Shown: positions 48,902-61,350 of the stretch, piece after piece
Layout of the letters: every line of letters starts with the position of its first letter
Position numbering within the stretch: the first letter of the stretch is position 1
From: Oscarella lobularis
Lineage: Eukaryota; Porifera; Homoscleromorpha; Homosclerophorida; Oscarellidae
DNA length: 64,000 bases
Direction: 5' to 3'
NCBI RefSeq assembly: GCF_947507565.1
Contig: NC_089190.1
Location: 1,364,001-1,428,000 of the forward strand
Program-made: the position numbers and the translations under genes
Notes under the pieces: model-generated
Seen by the model: the letters and a program-made list of their open reading frames with translations, nothing else
Database searches by the model: none
Told to the model about the DNA's origin: nothing

Positions 48902-51900
48902 CTACAAGTCACACGAAGAGATATTGCTGGTGGCAGTAGAAGTCCCAAGGTCCACCTCAGCGTTGTTCAGCATAACCTAAATTGAAAAAAAAGTGATCGC
49001 TAAAGTAAAAGCAGCTAAAGACAGACAATAACTGCACGTACCGATTGAATGCATCCGGTAAAACCGGTCACAACTTGGGCATCTGGTACAACTTCCAGAT
49101 CATCAGGATAACCGCCATAGTACATGTCGGCTTCAAACTCAAATCTGTCAGACTTCTTCTTCTAAAAAATAGGCACTCAAACGAAGCAAAAAGGCTAGCT
49201 TTGCAATGCTCACTCTTTCGCCATTCACTTTACTTCTTCCGTCAAGCTGAAAGACGACCTTCTGCTTAACTACCGACGCCTTGACGGTGTGCACTTTGCT
49301 CTTGCCCACTTTGCCTCCGGCTCTAAAAGCACACGAGAGTTCAGTGAGTCATTGTTACCTTTCTGATCTACAGCTATCATACAGGAGTGAAACGACTCCC
49401 GAGCCACTATTGAATCGAAAGAACACCTCCCGTTTCTTTATCGTTATCGAAATGAAGTCCCCATTGGCCGGATTCCCAGCGTAAAACAACGTTCCTTCTG
49501 CATCTCCCGCGTCGAAGGTTATATCCATAGAAAATTCTGGCTGAACGCCGAAAGGCGCTTGAGCCAAGTAAGAATTTGATCCCGAAAATTTTGGGATGAA
49601 CGGAAGCGTCGTGGGGCCTGTTGGCGGCGTGGATGCTGCTGTGTTTGCTGGTGGCGGCATGGATGTAATGATTTCCGGCGGCTGCGGCACGGCAGCTAAC
49701 CGTAACAAAAAAAAACGTCCTAACTCGTAATTCAAAACTCGTATAGAACCTCACCGCAGGCCACAGCATTGTTCATGTCTACTGCCGCCGTAAAGTCAAC
49801 AGCAGTCCCAAGTAGAGTGACCTGAAAATCGGAAATAGACGAGAAGGAGAGGGCAAGAGATGAGCTCACGGATGTGATGCATCCAGTAAATCCACTGGTA
49901 ATCCCCGCCGCCGGAATTGGCTCCAGTGTCTCCGGAATGCCTCCGTAGTACATCAGATTGTCAGCAAAATCAAACCGATCAGACTTCTTCGTCTAAAAGA
50001 AAGATCACACCGACGTTGGCAGAAGAAATGAAGACAAAAATTGAAGAACATACTCGCTTTCCTTTCGCCTCGGTCCCATCGTCAAGTTGAAGCTTGCCCA
50101 CAAGCTTGGAAAGAGAAATCGTAATCGTGTGCGCTTCATTCAAACTGACTAGTTCACTTCCAGAGCTATATATAATAATAATATAATAGCGAGTATGAAA
50201 ACGTAGGCGTCTGCAAAAACTTACTCTATGGCAACGTCGCCCGAACCGCTGTTAAAACGGAAATGCACGACTTGATTCGACAACGTTATAGATATATAGG
50301 TGCCGCCATCCGCATTGGCCGCGTAAAGCAAAGTTCCATCTCCTGAACGAGCGTTGAATTCCATTTTGAGAGCAAAATCCGGACGACGTTCAAAGGACGC
50401 CATGGCAACATAGGAATTCATTCCGGAAAACTGGGGAACAGAGGGCTTCGAAGGAGCACCTAAAAGTGGTCGATGACCTAAATAATTATTAGCCATGAGA
50501 ACGAAAAAAGTCGTACTTGGAGTCGTCGTTGTTGGAGTCGTCGTTGTTGGAGCCGTCGTTGTTGGAGCCGTCGTTGTTGGAGCCGTCGTTGTTGGAGCCG
50601 TCGTTGTGGGAGCCGTCGTTGTGGGAGCCGTCGTTGTTGGAGCCGTCGTTGTTGGAGCCGTCGTTGTTGGAGCCGTCGTTGTCGGAGCCGTCGTTGTCGG
50701 AGCCGTCGTTGTCGGAGCCGTCGTTGTTGGAGCCGTCGTTGGCGTGGGTGTGGGCCCGCACAGGTCTTCAAGTCGCGAGCAATACGCAAACGCAGCTGAC
50801 GGATCCGGATTGATGAACAGATGCTGTACGTCCGCCTAGCCCCCATGCACTATAAAACGCCGATTCGTTTTCTGACTAACGCCCGACTTTACCTCAAACG
50901 ACTTCGCTCCCAAGAGCCGACTTCCGACCATCACCGATCCCATGGCGTCAAAAAGCGACATGGGATCTCGCGACATGGACTGAGGTTCGAGCGTCGAGCA
51001 ATCAACGATCACCGTCACGACGGATCGCTGGACGGCGACGGCCAATCGATGATACATCCCGTCGTTCAGATTGGCGTCGAACGTCAATTGATTGCGCTGC
51101 CCGCTTTTGTCGCCCGCGTAGTCGACGATCAACATATTGCTATCGATTGTCAACGCAAATTGTATGGCGCCGGTCGACGAGTAGATCGTGAGAAGGTGAG
51201 CGTTCGCTTGCTGGCTCGTTTGAAACGTCGTCAAGATGGAGAAGTCGCGCGGGAAGTACGGCCGAAAGGCTTCGATGAGAGCCATGGTGACGCCGCTGTC
51301 TTGCGTGATTCCGTAGGCCATGTTCAATTTGCCGCAATAGGGATCGACGGGATCGACTTCGATCCCAGAGCCGTCGGCCACGTCCTCGAGCAAATCCACT
51401 TCGGCTGTGTAAAAATAAAAATATCATTTAGATTTAGGGGTCCATCCAAAACCCTAGTGACTAAGAATCGGCTACACGGAGAAGTCTTTCTGTTTACCTG
51501 GGCATCCCTCTGCAGCGTTTCCCTGCGCTGGCGTAACCCTATCCGGACAACAACCGAACGCTAAGACTGAGCAGTCGGGAGGCAGCGTCGGAGTCGGAGT
51601 CGGAATCGGAGCAACTAAAAAAAAACAAATGCAAAAAGATGTTCGTTTTTTGTGGTGGCGACGCTTGTCTCACCCGGACAACACCGACTGAACGTCATGC
51701 CGACGTGACAATAGGAAGCGGACGGACAATCCGAATTGCTCTCGCAGCTCGCGGGCGTCTCCAACGGATCGTCCCCATTGCAGGGAGTCCCTATACGAAA
51801 CGTTGGCTTCGAGGTCGGGCGACGACGCAACGTGTATATACGCTCTCACCGGATCTCTCGTCGCACCGTCCCTTGCTCATCGCGACGATATTCTCCATCT

Positions 51901-53900
51901 TCATGCATCGCGTCTTGTTCAGATGGCACGTGCTATTGTAGTCCTGACCGTCGCTTCCGCAGAGCCGATTCGCGACGACGCCCGAACAGTCGAAATTGCA
52001 CGTGCACAACGCACCCTCGACCGTCACTTCGCACACGGCGCTGAACTCGCAGACATATCCCTCGCACGGATCGCCGGAGCCGGAAGAACTGCTCATCGTC
52101 GTCGTCTCGTCTTCGAAAAAAAAATCGTCTCGTTTACTCGTACACGTAATCGCACCCCCCTTTCTTACCATCACATATTCCAGGGATTATCTCGCCAATG
52201 AACGAGTTCTCGCACATGGAACGACGAGCGAGGCATTCGTTGTCGTACGTCGTACCGTTGACGCACACCAAATTCATCTCGACGTCGCCGTGACAAGTGA
52301 CGCATTCGCATCGACCCAACGCCGCGTTACAGACGCCGTGAAACGGACACGGTTTCGACGGACCGCACTCGGGCGGCGGCATCGTCGTCGTCGTCGTCGT
52401 CGGGGGAGCAGAAGTCGAAATCGCCGTTGGAGCCGGAGATGAACCCATTGGAGTGTCCGAGACGAACGGAGGACCCGGAGTCGTTGGCGGCGGCGGCGTC
52501 GACGGGGGACCCGGAGTCGTTGGCGGAGGCGGCGTCGTCGGAGACGGCGTCGTCGGCGGCGGATCGGTCGGAGGCGGCGGCGGACAGTCCGGAATAATAG
52601 TGCACAATCGTCCGGCGTCGGTGTGATCGTTCGTGAAGACGATCGACTCGAGTATTCCGCCGTACTGCGCGCTGATTCCGCCGATGCCATGCCCGACAAC
52701 AAAATTGCCGACTTGGGTTCGCATTGGCGGACGATTCGTCGCCGTCGCTACGCTGCCGACGAGATTGCAGTCGACGTAAAGCGCGACGGTGCGCTCGCCG
52801 ACGCCGACGGCGTAGCGATGGAATTCGTCGTCCGAGATGCCGGGATTATCGAAGACGACCTCGTCGCCGGCGGAAAAGCGAACGACGAGACGACCGCTGT
52901 CGAAGCGAAGGCCAAACTGCGTCTGTCCGTTTTGATGAATGGAAAACAGATACGCGTTCTCCGACGCCGATTGCTTCGTCACGAGAACAAAGGAGAAATT
53001 GGTTATTGGGAACGACGACGAGGGATAGTCGGCGAAAACGGTCGCCATGGGTCGACCAATCGGCGCTCCCGGTTCCAATTCGAAGTCGACTTGATTTCGA
53101 TCCGGGCACCAGTGTTCCTCGGCGAAGGCGACCGTGCTGAAGAGATGAAGTTTCAAGCTGGCCATGACGTCGATTGTCGTCTTCTCGGCCGTCGGCTCGC
53201 GAACGTCGAAAATTTCGGCGTCCGGTTGATTCTTCGCCTCGGCGGGAACTTAGGAAGAAAAAACGTTGAGTTCAAAAAAAAGATCATACATTTTCTAAAT
53301 CCTAACCTGGACATCCAGCGAAATCGACGCCAGTCGCCGTCGTCACGCCGTCGTTGCAACACCCGAATTGAGAAGTCGAACAGCTCGTCTGCAATTCTAA
53401 CGAGAGAAGTATTATAAACTGCGTTCCTCACCATTTTCCTGTATCGTACCCTCGACTCTGCTCTGAGATGCCCGCAAGTCGTCGAGTCGAATACGAGCGA
53501 TCGCTTCGCCCATGCCGCCATCGCCGGCGGCGGCGGGAGCGTAGAACGCCGCCAATCCGCCGCTCGCATCGCGTTCGACGAAGAAGATTTTCGTGTCGCG
53601 CACGCGCACGCTGCTTCGACAGTCGTCGCCGAATCCGGCGATGAATGTTTCGACGGGAAAGTTGACTTCGTTGGTGAAGACGCCCTTGAATATGTAGCTG
53701 ACGCTGACCATCGCGCCGTAGTGCGATGGATCCTCGCGCGAGGGAACGATGCGCGTCACGCGGCCCATGAGAACGTACTGGGCGAGCGCGGTTCGCTCCT
53801 CCACGGTCATCGAGGCGAATTGGAAGTTGGGCGGGCATTGATGAGCGCTCTCGACGATCGCGGCGATCGCGAGAAGGAGAACGAAGACAAGCCGATCCAT
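48902..53900 (-). CDS. Agrin-like basement-membrane protein (NtA, LamG, Kazal, PT linkers)
   Basis: Sixteen exons on the minus strand, from the ATG at 53900 to TAG at 48902-48904; first exons 53900-53432, 53396-53307, 53248-52169, 52110-51850, 51790-51674, 51614-51498 and 51404-50893. About 1,370 residues. Order: signal peptide (LVFVLLLAIAAIVESA); NtA-like domain (VLMGRVTRI, GFGDDC, VRDTKIFFV); FGCCNDGVT module; thrombospondin-N/LamG domain; Pro/Thr linker; two follistatin/Kazal units (CVNGTTYDNEC and CGSDGQDYNSTCHLNKTRC); Cys cluster ending SRCCPG; a second FGCCPDRVT module; a second LamG; TTTAP linker; two agrin-type LG domains (FTGCITS, FTGCIQS). NtA plus Kazal plus LG is the agrin architecture, but EGF and SEA domains are absent, so agrin-like is safer than agrin. 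Likely a secreted laminin-binding matrix protein (inferred from NtA). Confidence 0.82.
50520..50745 (-). repeat. 15-bp minisatellite coding a TTTAP linker inside the agrin-like gene
   Basis: About 15 copies of a 15-bp unit (GGAGCCGTCGTTGTT on +), read on the minus strand as Thr-Thr-Thr-Ala-Pro repeats within one exon. The unit length preserves frame. Such Thr/Pro runs are typical of O-glycosylated spacers between matrix domains. The other frames give long spurious ORFs (NNDGS, LLEPS). Confidence 0.85.
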
Positions 53901-54268
53901 TGTTCGGCTGTCCTTGTTTTGACTGATTGATCGACGGTGATTCGTCGAGTAGACTTCCCATCACGTGAGAACCTTCTAATCATGTAGGCGCGGCACAGTA
54001 GGCGGGACTTCTTCTTTCCATTCAATCATTAGTAAATATTTCTATCTACGCCCAGAATTCAACGATTCACAGTATTAATGCGTCAAGCCAAAGCAAACCC
54101 AAAAAAGCGAGCAGTGCTCCCTGTAACAATCAATATATAAACGAAACTAAAATCCCTACATATACATGTACCAAAAAATTTTAAGCATTAATTTCTCCTT
54201 TCATTCAAACGTTTCTAAAACAAACCAACAACATTAGACACTGAAGACACGTACGTACTGCTCCCAAC
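53901..54268. other. Intergenic between two minus-strand genes; upstream of agrin-like, downstream of PLEKHG5
   Basis: About 370 bp. Presumably holds the agrin-like promoter and the PLEKHG5 3' UTR. A TCACGTGA E-box palindrome lies at about 53962-53969. No coding signal. Confidence 0.4.
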
Positions 54269-57200
54269 TTACGAAATCTCCCGATTCTGCCATATGAACT
54301 TTGTCGACGAAATATCGCGTCTCCTACTGCCGTTCTTCCCAAACCGATCCAACTCATTGCAACTGCCGCAAGTGCGCACAGTCGACAACCGAGCGGCCGC
54401 GTCACCGCCGCCGCCGGCACTCCGATCCGACGACAGCGACGCGGGTCGTCGTCCGACCAACGGCGACGCAACATAATCCATAGGCAAAGTGAGACTCCGA
54501 CGATCGCTCGCCAACGAACTCGCATCCGACAACGACTCGTTCTCGTCGCACGACGAATCCGGCAACGCGTCGAGCAGCCGATCGAGACTAGTCTCCGACG
54601 TTCCACTTCCCTCGCCGTTACTTCGACGATTCGACATCGAGGCGACGACCTCGTTCTCCTTGATCTCCGTCAACGTCGTCGATCCCGCCGCCGACTCGGT
54701 GACGAGTAGCGACGGAAGCGCGTGCGACGTCGTCCGATGCGTCGGCAACGGCGACGACGACGGCGATGCGCTCCAGCCTTGTCGCACCGCATTCGATAGC
54801 GGCATCGTCGCGCAGCGACGGCACGGCGACGGCGACGCGCCCGGCGACGGCGTTCGACTGAACGACTGGGCGCGCGACGTCCAACTTCCCGTCGACGAAA
54901 CGGACGGCAGGCGATTGCGACGTCCGTTAGGCGGGGAGCGGAGTCGCAAACCGCGACACGCGTTCGCGTAGGCGAGCTGCGGGGAGAGGGGAGAATGCCG
55001 ACGGTGACGCGGCGGGTCTCGGAGATATTTATTCACAAGGATGCTCACCTGTGCGTCTTGCAACGCTTCCATCCATTGTTTGGCCTGTTCGGCGGTCGCA
55101 ACTTGGAATAAGTACCAGCTCACCGGGAAGCGGTACTCGTTGAGATAGATAAGGAGGAAGCTAACTGGAATTCATAGGAAGGGTCAATTAACCATGTCGT
55201 GGCTTCATCGCGCTGAACTTACAAGGGTCTTTCAGTTTTTCGCAAACGAGACGGTCGACGCGCATGGGCTGAAAAAAAAGATACACAGATTATCATTGCT
55301 ATGAGATCTATAGATCCAAGTCGTTGGCGTACCTGTTGGAGAAGTTTCACGCGATTCTTTTTTACTCGCGTCGTCAGGAGGAAAAGGTCGGTGAACAGGA
55401 AAGCGTGAACATCCGACTATACGAGATAAAGCTTGTTATGCATTTCTCTAAGGTCAATGTTAATCCAATACCTTAGCCGACTTGAGCGTGTGAAGCGAGT
55501 CTTTCAATTTCAACGAGCCCTCCTGATAGATGTCGCGCAGGCCGTTGTAAAACTCCGGCACGCCGGGCATGGGACTCAAAAGATCGAGCGTGAATAGGTT
55601 CACGAAGTGCTGCGCAGACGAACGAGAAAAGAGGAAGTGAGTCTTTTTCGAGGAAAAAACCGTGGATCAACCAACCTTTTCCAAATCCGGCGGGCACTCG
55701 AAGCCCACGTATCCGCTTATCATAGCCTGTATGGTCGACAGTCTCTCCTCTTGACCCTTACGACCGACCATCGAATTGACGCGATTCAAAAAGCACTCGA
55801 CGCGCTCGACCTAAAAAAAAAGGAGAACGTGAAACTAGAACTGTGGGCGCTTTTGACGTGATTCCACTTGCCACAGTCAAGAGCTTGTCGATCGCTTCCT
55901 CGTCGTCGCTCTTCTTCAGTATCGCTTTCAAGAGAAGCGGATACTGAATCAGACGATGCATGGGCTTGACGAGGAGATCGGCTAATTTCATTCGTCTGCA
56001 TCGCGGTTGCGATTCGCACCACTAGAGAGAGAGAGAGAGAGAGAACTCGATATGACGAAAAAGGCTCGAGAGTCGCTCGTACGAACCTCTAAGTACGCTT
56101 TGAAGTTGACCGATTCCTTTTTCTGGGCAGTCAGGTATTCGACGCAGTTCTTTTCTCGCACGCAGAACTCCTCGTACGGCTCCAAATCTTCGTCGAACTG
56201 GAAGCGAGGAAAAAACCTTAGGTGTACGCAATCGACGTACGCGTTGCCGTCGTTTGCTTACGTATGTGAGAGCATTGACGACTTGAAGGGGATCGATTCT
56301 TTCTCTCGTTTCCTTACACTAAGACAACAAAGACAAACGAAGTTTTCTAAACGAATATTCAATTATTTCGACCCGGTTCTCACCCCGTCCACCATGGGCT
56401 TTAGCCGTTTCTCCCAAAACGACTTGCTCGACGAGTAGACGTAGGCAATGTTGCCGAACAATTCCTCCGTCTCAATCTTCCCAACAAAAAAAAAACGAGA
56501 TTACGTGACCCTCAGTTCTCGGAAGCAAAAAGGAAGGCGGCGATCTTACATCCAGAAATTTCTCGCGCTTCAACTCCTGCAAGCACACGTAGAAGACCTC
56601 GAGAACGGCTTTCAACGCCAACATATACGACTCCTCGGTCGACAACAATTCCCATATCGCCTCCTGGAGATCGCACTCGCGTTTCAACATGCTTTCCACG
56701 CCTAACACGTGGTCCTTCCAAGAGCCCAACTACACAAAGGCGACAGACGTTCGAAAGACTTTTCTCCCGGAAGACTTTCTCTCTCTCTCGGACTCACTCG
56801 CGTCTCTTCGCTTCGTCCCAAATCGATTTTCTCCCCATCGTAACCAGGAAGTCCGTAGACGGAGAAGAGTTCGAGTTGATCGGCGAGCGTTCGCCCAGCC
56901 TATCACAATTGAACGTTATAACCATGGGAGACGATGACGGCACCAAAAAGCGTACTTGGCTCGAGAAACCGGATCCAAGCATCGCTTGAAGCTTCTTTTG
57001 GCGCGTCGACGACGTGTGTCCAACGACGCCGTTCTGTTTGCCGTCAGTCGTGGTCGTCGTCGTCGTCGTCGTCGTCGTGTGTGACGACGATTCCGTTTCG
57101 TCTAATTGCGTCGTCGTCGTCGTCTCGTCCGTGTCAGTTCCGGGCGGTGGAGGCGTTGTCCCGTCGTCTACCCCGACGCCAAGCAGTAATCGTATGTCTT

Positions 57201-60200
57201 TGCGTCCCGAGCCGCGTCGCGTCTATATCCAGCGTATATTAGGGAGGCGGAGTGATCTATTTTTTCGGAAGGTCACGCACGCGCCCGGACGGATGTGAGA
57301 TAAGTGGGTCACCACCCCTCGCGTGCACGCGCTTGCATTCAGGGCGTAGCCCCCCCCCCCCACGACCTCCGCTTTTCTGGAATCGGGTTTGCTTTTATTC
57401 GCTTTTCTACTTACGTTGCTGCCAGGTATGCTATTGCTGCGGCGAATGTCGAGATCGTCGAAGCTGCCCGATCGTTTGACGGCGAGCCGATCCGCGTTCT
57501 TGAAGAAGTGCTATACCGCAAAAGCAAAAGACGGCCGGTCAGTCAGTCAGTCAATAAGTATCAGTCAGTAAGGATTCCGCAGTGCGTGAACTCTGGGTGT
57601 TAGCTCAGGGTCGCAACTGACAGGGACAAGGGTGAGCAACCCTATTTTTCAAAGGATGCAGTAGCAAGGTGGTCCTTTGCGGTTGTTTGGGAACTAACTA
57701 CGTCAGCGAGCGCGCGGAACAGACCTCGCGCTTCCGGGTGTGACGGGCGAGGACGCGCAAACAGGTATTTTTTTCCCCGAATAAACGAAATGTCGTATAT
57801 TATTCGGCTGGGGTCCCGTTCGGCGACCCGCTCGTCACCAACGCGCACCGAAGAGGAAAATAAAATATCGTCTCCCGAGACAGCGCAATCTAATTTTGTT
57901 CGCGCGTTCGTTGGTTGCTAACAACAAAGACGAGAGCGTGGAATTCGTTCGTAGCGTTTGCTGCACGCGCCTCGCGCGCGCGCGAATTCGGGGATTGTGT
58001 GTTCGGGCGCGGGCGCGGTCGCGGTCGCGGTTCTCGCCGCGCGCGCGGGGCCCGCACACGAGGCACTATTTTTCTGTGTGTGTTTACGGTCTCTACGAAC
58101 TACATCCTGTCGGAGGCTATTTTTCCCCCCGCTCCTTCTTCTCATAAACAAGGAACCCTGTTATTTGTGTAGTACCTCTTTGAATTTTCGATCTTTGTCC
58201 TTTCGCTGACTAACTTGAGGCGATTTCGGTCTCGTCAGATGACGCACGATCGTCGACATGAGTCCTTTATCAGATTTTGCCTTGAGATCTGGACGTTGCG
58301 CAAAGAAAAGAGAGAAAATTTCACGCCTCCGCTCGCGAGAGGGGCGGAGTCTCCTCCTTTCCCCACTTTTTCTTACTGGGACTGCGAACTTCGACGCGTA
58401 GAGTCTGTCCGCCGAGACAATACGTCTCGAAACTCCACTCCAACGGAGTCGTCGACGATCGAAGGTAAACGGAAGCCGTTTGGAACGAGATTTGATGCCG
58501 TTCGAAGGCAGGCTGAACCGCCTCCCTACACAAAGTGACATTATCGCGCGCTGTGGGCGAAATTCGACGAGGGCGCGTTATAGACGGCCGCCTTCGCTCT
58601 TTTTTTTTAGAAGCGCGGCGGTTTGCAAATGCCTGCACGTGGCTTACGTAACGTGATACAACGCGGACGAGCGCAAGTTTTGCGTCAACGAAACGAAAGA
58701 TATGCATGAACGCGATCGAAATCAGAAGAGACATCGAAAAGAAATCGCTTTCGAGCTAGCGAAGGAGCTAGCTATAAAATCGCGTGGGCTGCCCGAGTGT
58801 CCCATAACCCGAGGAAGTTCGTGATCTAAGTGGTGCGAAGGCGCTAGTGCCGCCTACGTCACCGCGTCCCCGCGTCTCCTGAGTTTGTGCGCGCGCGAGG
58901 TCTCACCTTAGAGTTTGGCTTCGAAGCACCGGAATCACTTCGTCGTCGACGCCGATTCTCAGCGCAAACCATTCTTTACCGAGGTCCTAAGCGATGAAGA
59001 ACGAACGTAAACAAACGGTCTCGAAAACGCGGAAAAGAGCGAAGGAGAGGGTGCGTTGTAAGTCTTCGCTTTCCTACGTGTTCAGTCTCGACGGAACAAG
59101 ACGCAACGGAAAACCGAAGTCTGTTTAAGCGTCGTAGCGACGCGGGCGGCGGAGCGGCGACCGTGCTTGTGCTCCTCATCGATTTACGTAAGACTGTTCC
59201 GGCACAGGCAGTACCACGCCAATTATGCTCCATACAACCACGCCCCAACGCGCACTTTCCTCTACCCGACCGACTAATTGGTTGAACGCGCGCGGACTTT
59301 GATGTGCGCATATTTAGAGGGGTAGGGTATCCCTGGACTCACGTCTGTGTTGTGCCGTCTTGTCGGCTTTTTCTTTCGCAGCCGTCGACCGCCGACGGCT
59401 CCGAGACGATCCGCGAGGCTCATGTGACGACTAAACACAAACACGCGACGTACGCGATAACGTTATGCTAGTTAGTAACTCGAAAACGAAAGGACGAAAG
59501 GAGAGAGCGAACTTTCCGGGGAAATATTAGATATCCCGAATTCTCTCCCTATCTTCGCGCGGTAATTAATTCGATTGCTTATCACGATAAATCAATGTCA
59601 CGTGTCGATAATCGCTCTATCCCGTTTCGTCACGTTGGGGGACATCGCGAATACTTACTCGGGAGTTGCTCGCCTCGACGGCAGAGGTGAAGTCGGCAGC
59701 GAATCGAGATCCGAATAATCGGACGTATCGCGAGTAATCACGTCTGCGCATTAGAGAAAAATCCAATTTGGCGTAATGACTGACAACGTCTCGCTTACCG
59801 GCCGGCGTAAAGTTAAACCGCACGTGACTGGACTTGCTCGCACGATGAACGAGCTCGTCGCAATCGGTGCAGAGACAGTAGGGACGACCGCCGTTCGTCT
59901 CCTGACACTCGATGTGATGACAGACCTGACGAAAAAGGAAACGAACCGGATGCGGATCGACGTTAGAGAAAAGCTGTTGATTCTTTTTTGTACTTACGCG
60001 CGTCGGATACGAGTTTTCCGGTGCACTTCGACACTGGGAATTTTGGCATTCGTGAATCGCTATACATAGAGGCAAAAATAGAACGCGTTTTTTCGCGAGA
60101 GAAGAACGCACCCACGCCGCCGCGCATATCGTTGTCGTCGTCCGCGTAGTCGAAATCTGATCGTGCCGATGAAAAAAATCGATTCGTCGTTAGCGTGCTA

Positions 60201-61010
60201 CGCTTACCGTGGTAGTCTTCTAAAAGATCAAGTTAGGAGATCGAACTGCGGGGGTTGCGGGGGAATATTCGTCGAGGAAACGGTAAAGGAGGAAGCGGTA
60301 GATAAATCGCGTTCAGGAATGCTTTGCTTCCGCGATAGAATGATATACGAAAGCCGGCTGGATTCAGTGGAACGCAAAGGGGGCGCGCCATCGATTCTCT
60401 CTCGCCTCCAACGCGATTACAGTACGCGAGCGCGCGTGTATTTATATGTCGAACGTCTCGCGGCGCACGCCCGCGAGCGACTCACGATACGACGTCGACG
60501 ACGCCGACGACGAGACGAAGGCGTCGATATCGATCGCGCGACAGCGCTTGAGAGACGAACGACTCGACGTCTCCGTAATGCGACGTCGACAATCGACGAT
60601 CCCGTGCGAGATCGAACTAGTCATAATAGGAACGGATACGCTGCCAACGCGGAGCCGCAGAGTGCGCGCACTATACTAATGAATCTCTTTCCCCCCTATC
60701 TGTCGAGCGAAGACGTACAGTGACAAGTTTGGGTCGCGCGTTATTTCCGGCCAGGCTGAACTTCGAACGCGCGCAACGCTTTAGTTTAGACGACAACTTC
60801 CTCTCTAACGAGATTAGACAAACAGTCTAACTGTTTAAATGCGCGAAGAAGGACATGGTCGACGATTGAGAGGGAATTGGCGAGAGCGCGGGCATGTGTA
60901 GGAGACCCCCGTGGTTTTTTTCGTTGGGGGTTCCAAGAAAAGACCGTCTTACCGTCCAAATCGTCGTCCGACGCCTCTAGTACGTCCCATTCGACGTCCT
61001 TCAATGCCAT
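54269..61010 (-). CDS. PLEKHG5: PLEKHG5-like RhoGEF (zinc motif, RBD-like, DH-PH)
   Basis: Minus-strand exons join with consistent phases: 61010-60953, 60219-60208 (12 nt), 60156-60112, 60059-59998, 59925-59799, 59743-59659, 59430-59343, 58986-58907, 58525-58377, 58288-58215, 57510-57415, 57222-56956, 56899-56798, 56729-56550, then about nine exons to the stop at 54269. Order: acidic start (MALKDVEWDVLEASDDDL); Cys/His motif (CHHIECQ...CLCTDCDELVH) running into HVRFNFTPA; basic RLRKKKPTRRHNTD; RBD-like segment (GKEWFALRIGVDDEVIPV, FETYCLGGQTLRVEV); LELFSVYGLPGY; DH domain (EAIWELLSTEESYMLALK, MHRLIQYPLLLKAILKKS); PH domain (DVHAFLFTDLFLL, VDRLVCEKLKDPCSFLLIYLNEY); Ser-rich tail. Many pieces match vertebrate PLEKHG5 (Syx), a RhoA exchange factor of cell junctions. 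About 1,040 residues. A donor-like GTAAGT overlaps the stop, so a further 3' exon is possible. Confidence 0.88.
57511..58214. other. Large PLEKHG5 intron, GC-rich, no gene seen
   Basis: The longest intron between coding exons after the RBD-like region. It holds a very GC-rich stretch (57965-58060) with runs of GCGCG and GGTCGCGG, and a short CAGT repeat nearby (57537-57567). Several ORFs of 60-85 codons on both strands are rich in Arg/Ala and look like composition effects. An alternative promoter is possible. Confidence 0.4.
60208..60219 (-). other. PLEKHG5: 12-nt microexon of PLEKHG5
   Basis: CTTTTAG, then AAGACTACCACG, then GTAAGC on the minus strand. It adds exactly four codons in phase 1: the joined sequence reads DG-to-E, DYH, D, then FDYADDDND. 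Skipping it would keep the frame, so it could be alternatively used. Confidence 0.65.
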
Positions 61011-61350
61011 CGCTTTCGCAGAATGAGAGGAAAGGGAAACGGTGATACAATAAAGATGGGAACGTTGATTATCCGGGGCGCTGCGTGCCAGGTACAACTG
61101 ACGTCACCTTACGTCACGATGTACTGAGCGACCACAGAGATTCCACAGAGTACACTACACCACCACCGAGTCAGGACGCGCTGCCAGCACGCGGTCAATG
61201 TTACCAAAAAAGCGACTAGTCGTCATCTACGAGAATCATTGCATAATAAGAAAACTAAAAAGAGAAACCAAACACACCTGACAGTTGATTCACATGCAAT
61301 AGTATTGTACACGTACATACATGTATATATATGTACAATGCTTCATGCAC
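61011..61350. other. Short intergenic between ICMT 3' end and PLEKHG5 start
   Basis: No coding signal. It must contain the PLEKHG5 promoter/5' UTR (a TGACGTCA-like stretch, ACTGACGTCACC, at about 61097-61108) and the ICMT 3' end. A TACATGTATATATATGTACA near-palindrome sits at 61318-61337. Confidence 0.4.

Noticed and set aside
50489-50846. Long ORFs of NNDGS, LLEPS or RRLQQ repeats
   Set aside because: Shadow frames of the TTTAP-coding minisatellite, which lies in a well-supported exon.
54489-54971. Plus-strand 160-codon ORF
   Set aside because: Antisense to the Ser-rich PLEKHG5 C-terminal exon; explained by codon composition.
60163-60723. Plus-strand 186-codon ORF and overlapping MSNVSRRTPAS ORF
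   Set aside because: Overlaps PLEKHG5 introns and its 12-nt exon, is Arg-rich by composition, and has no recognisable domain or splice support.
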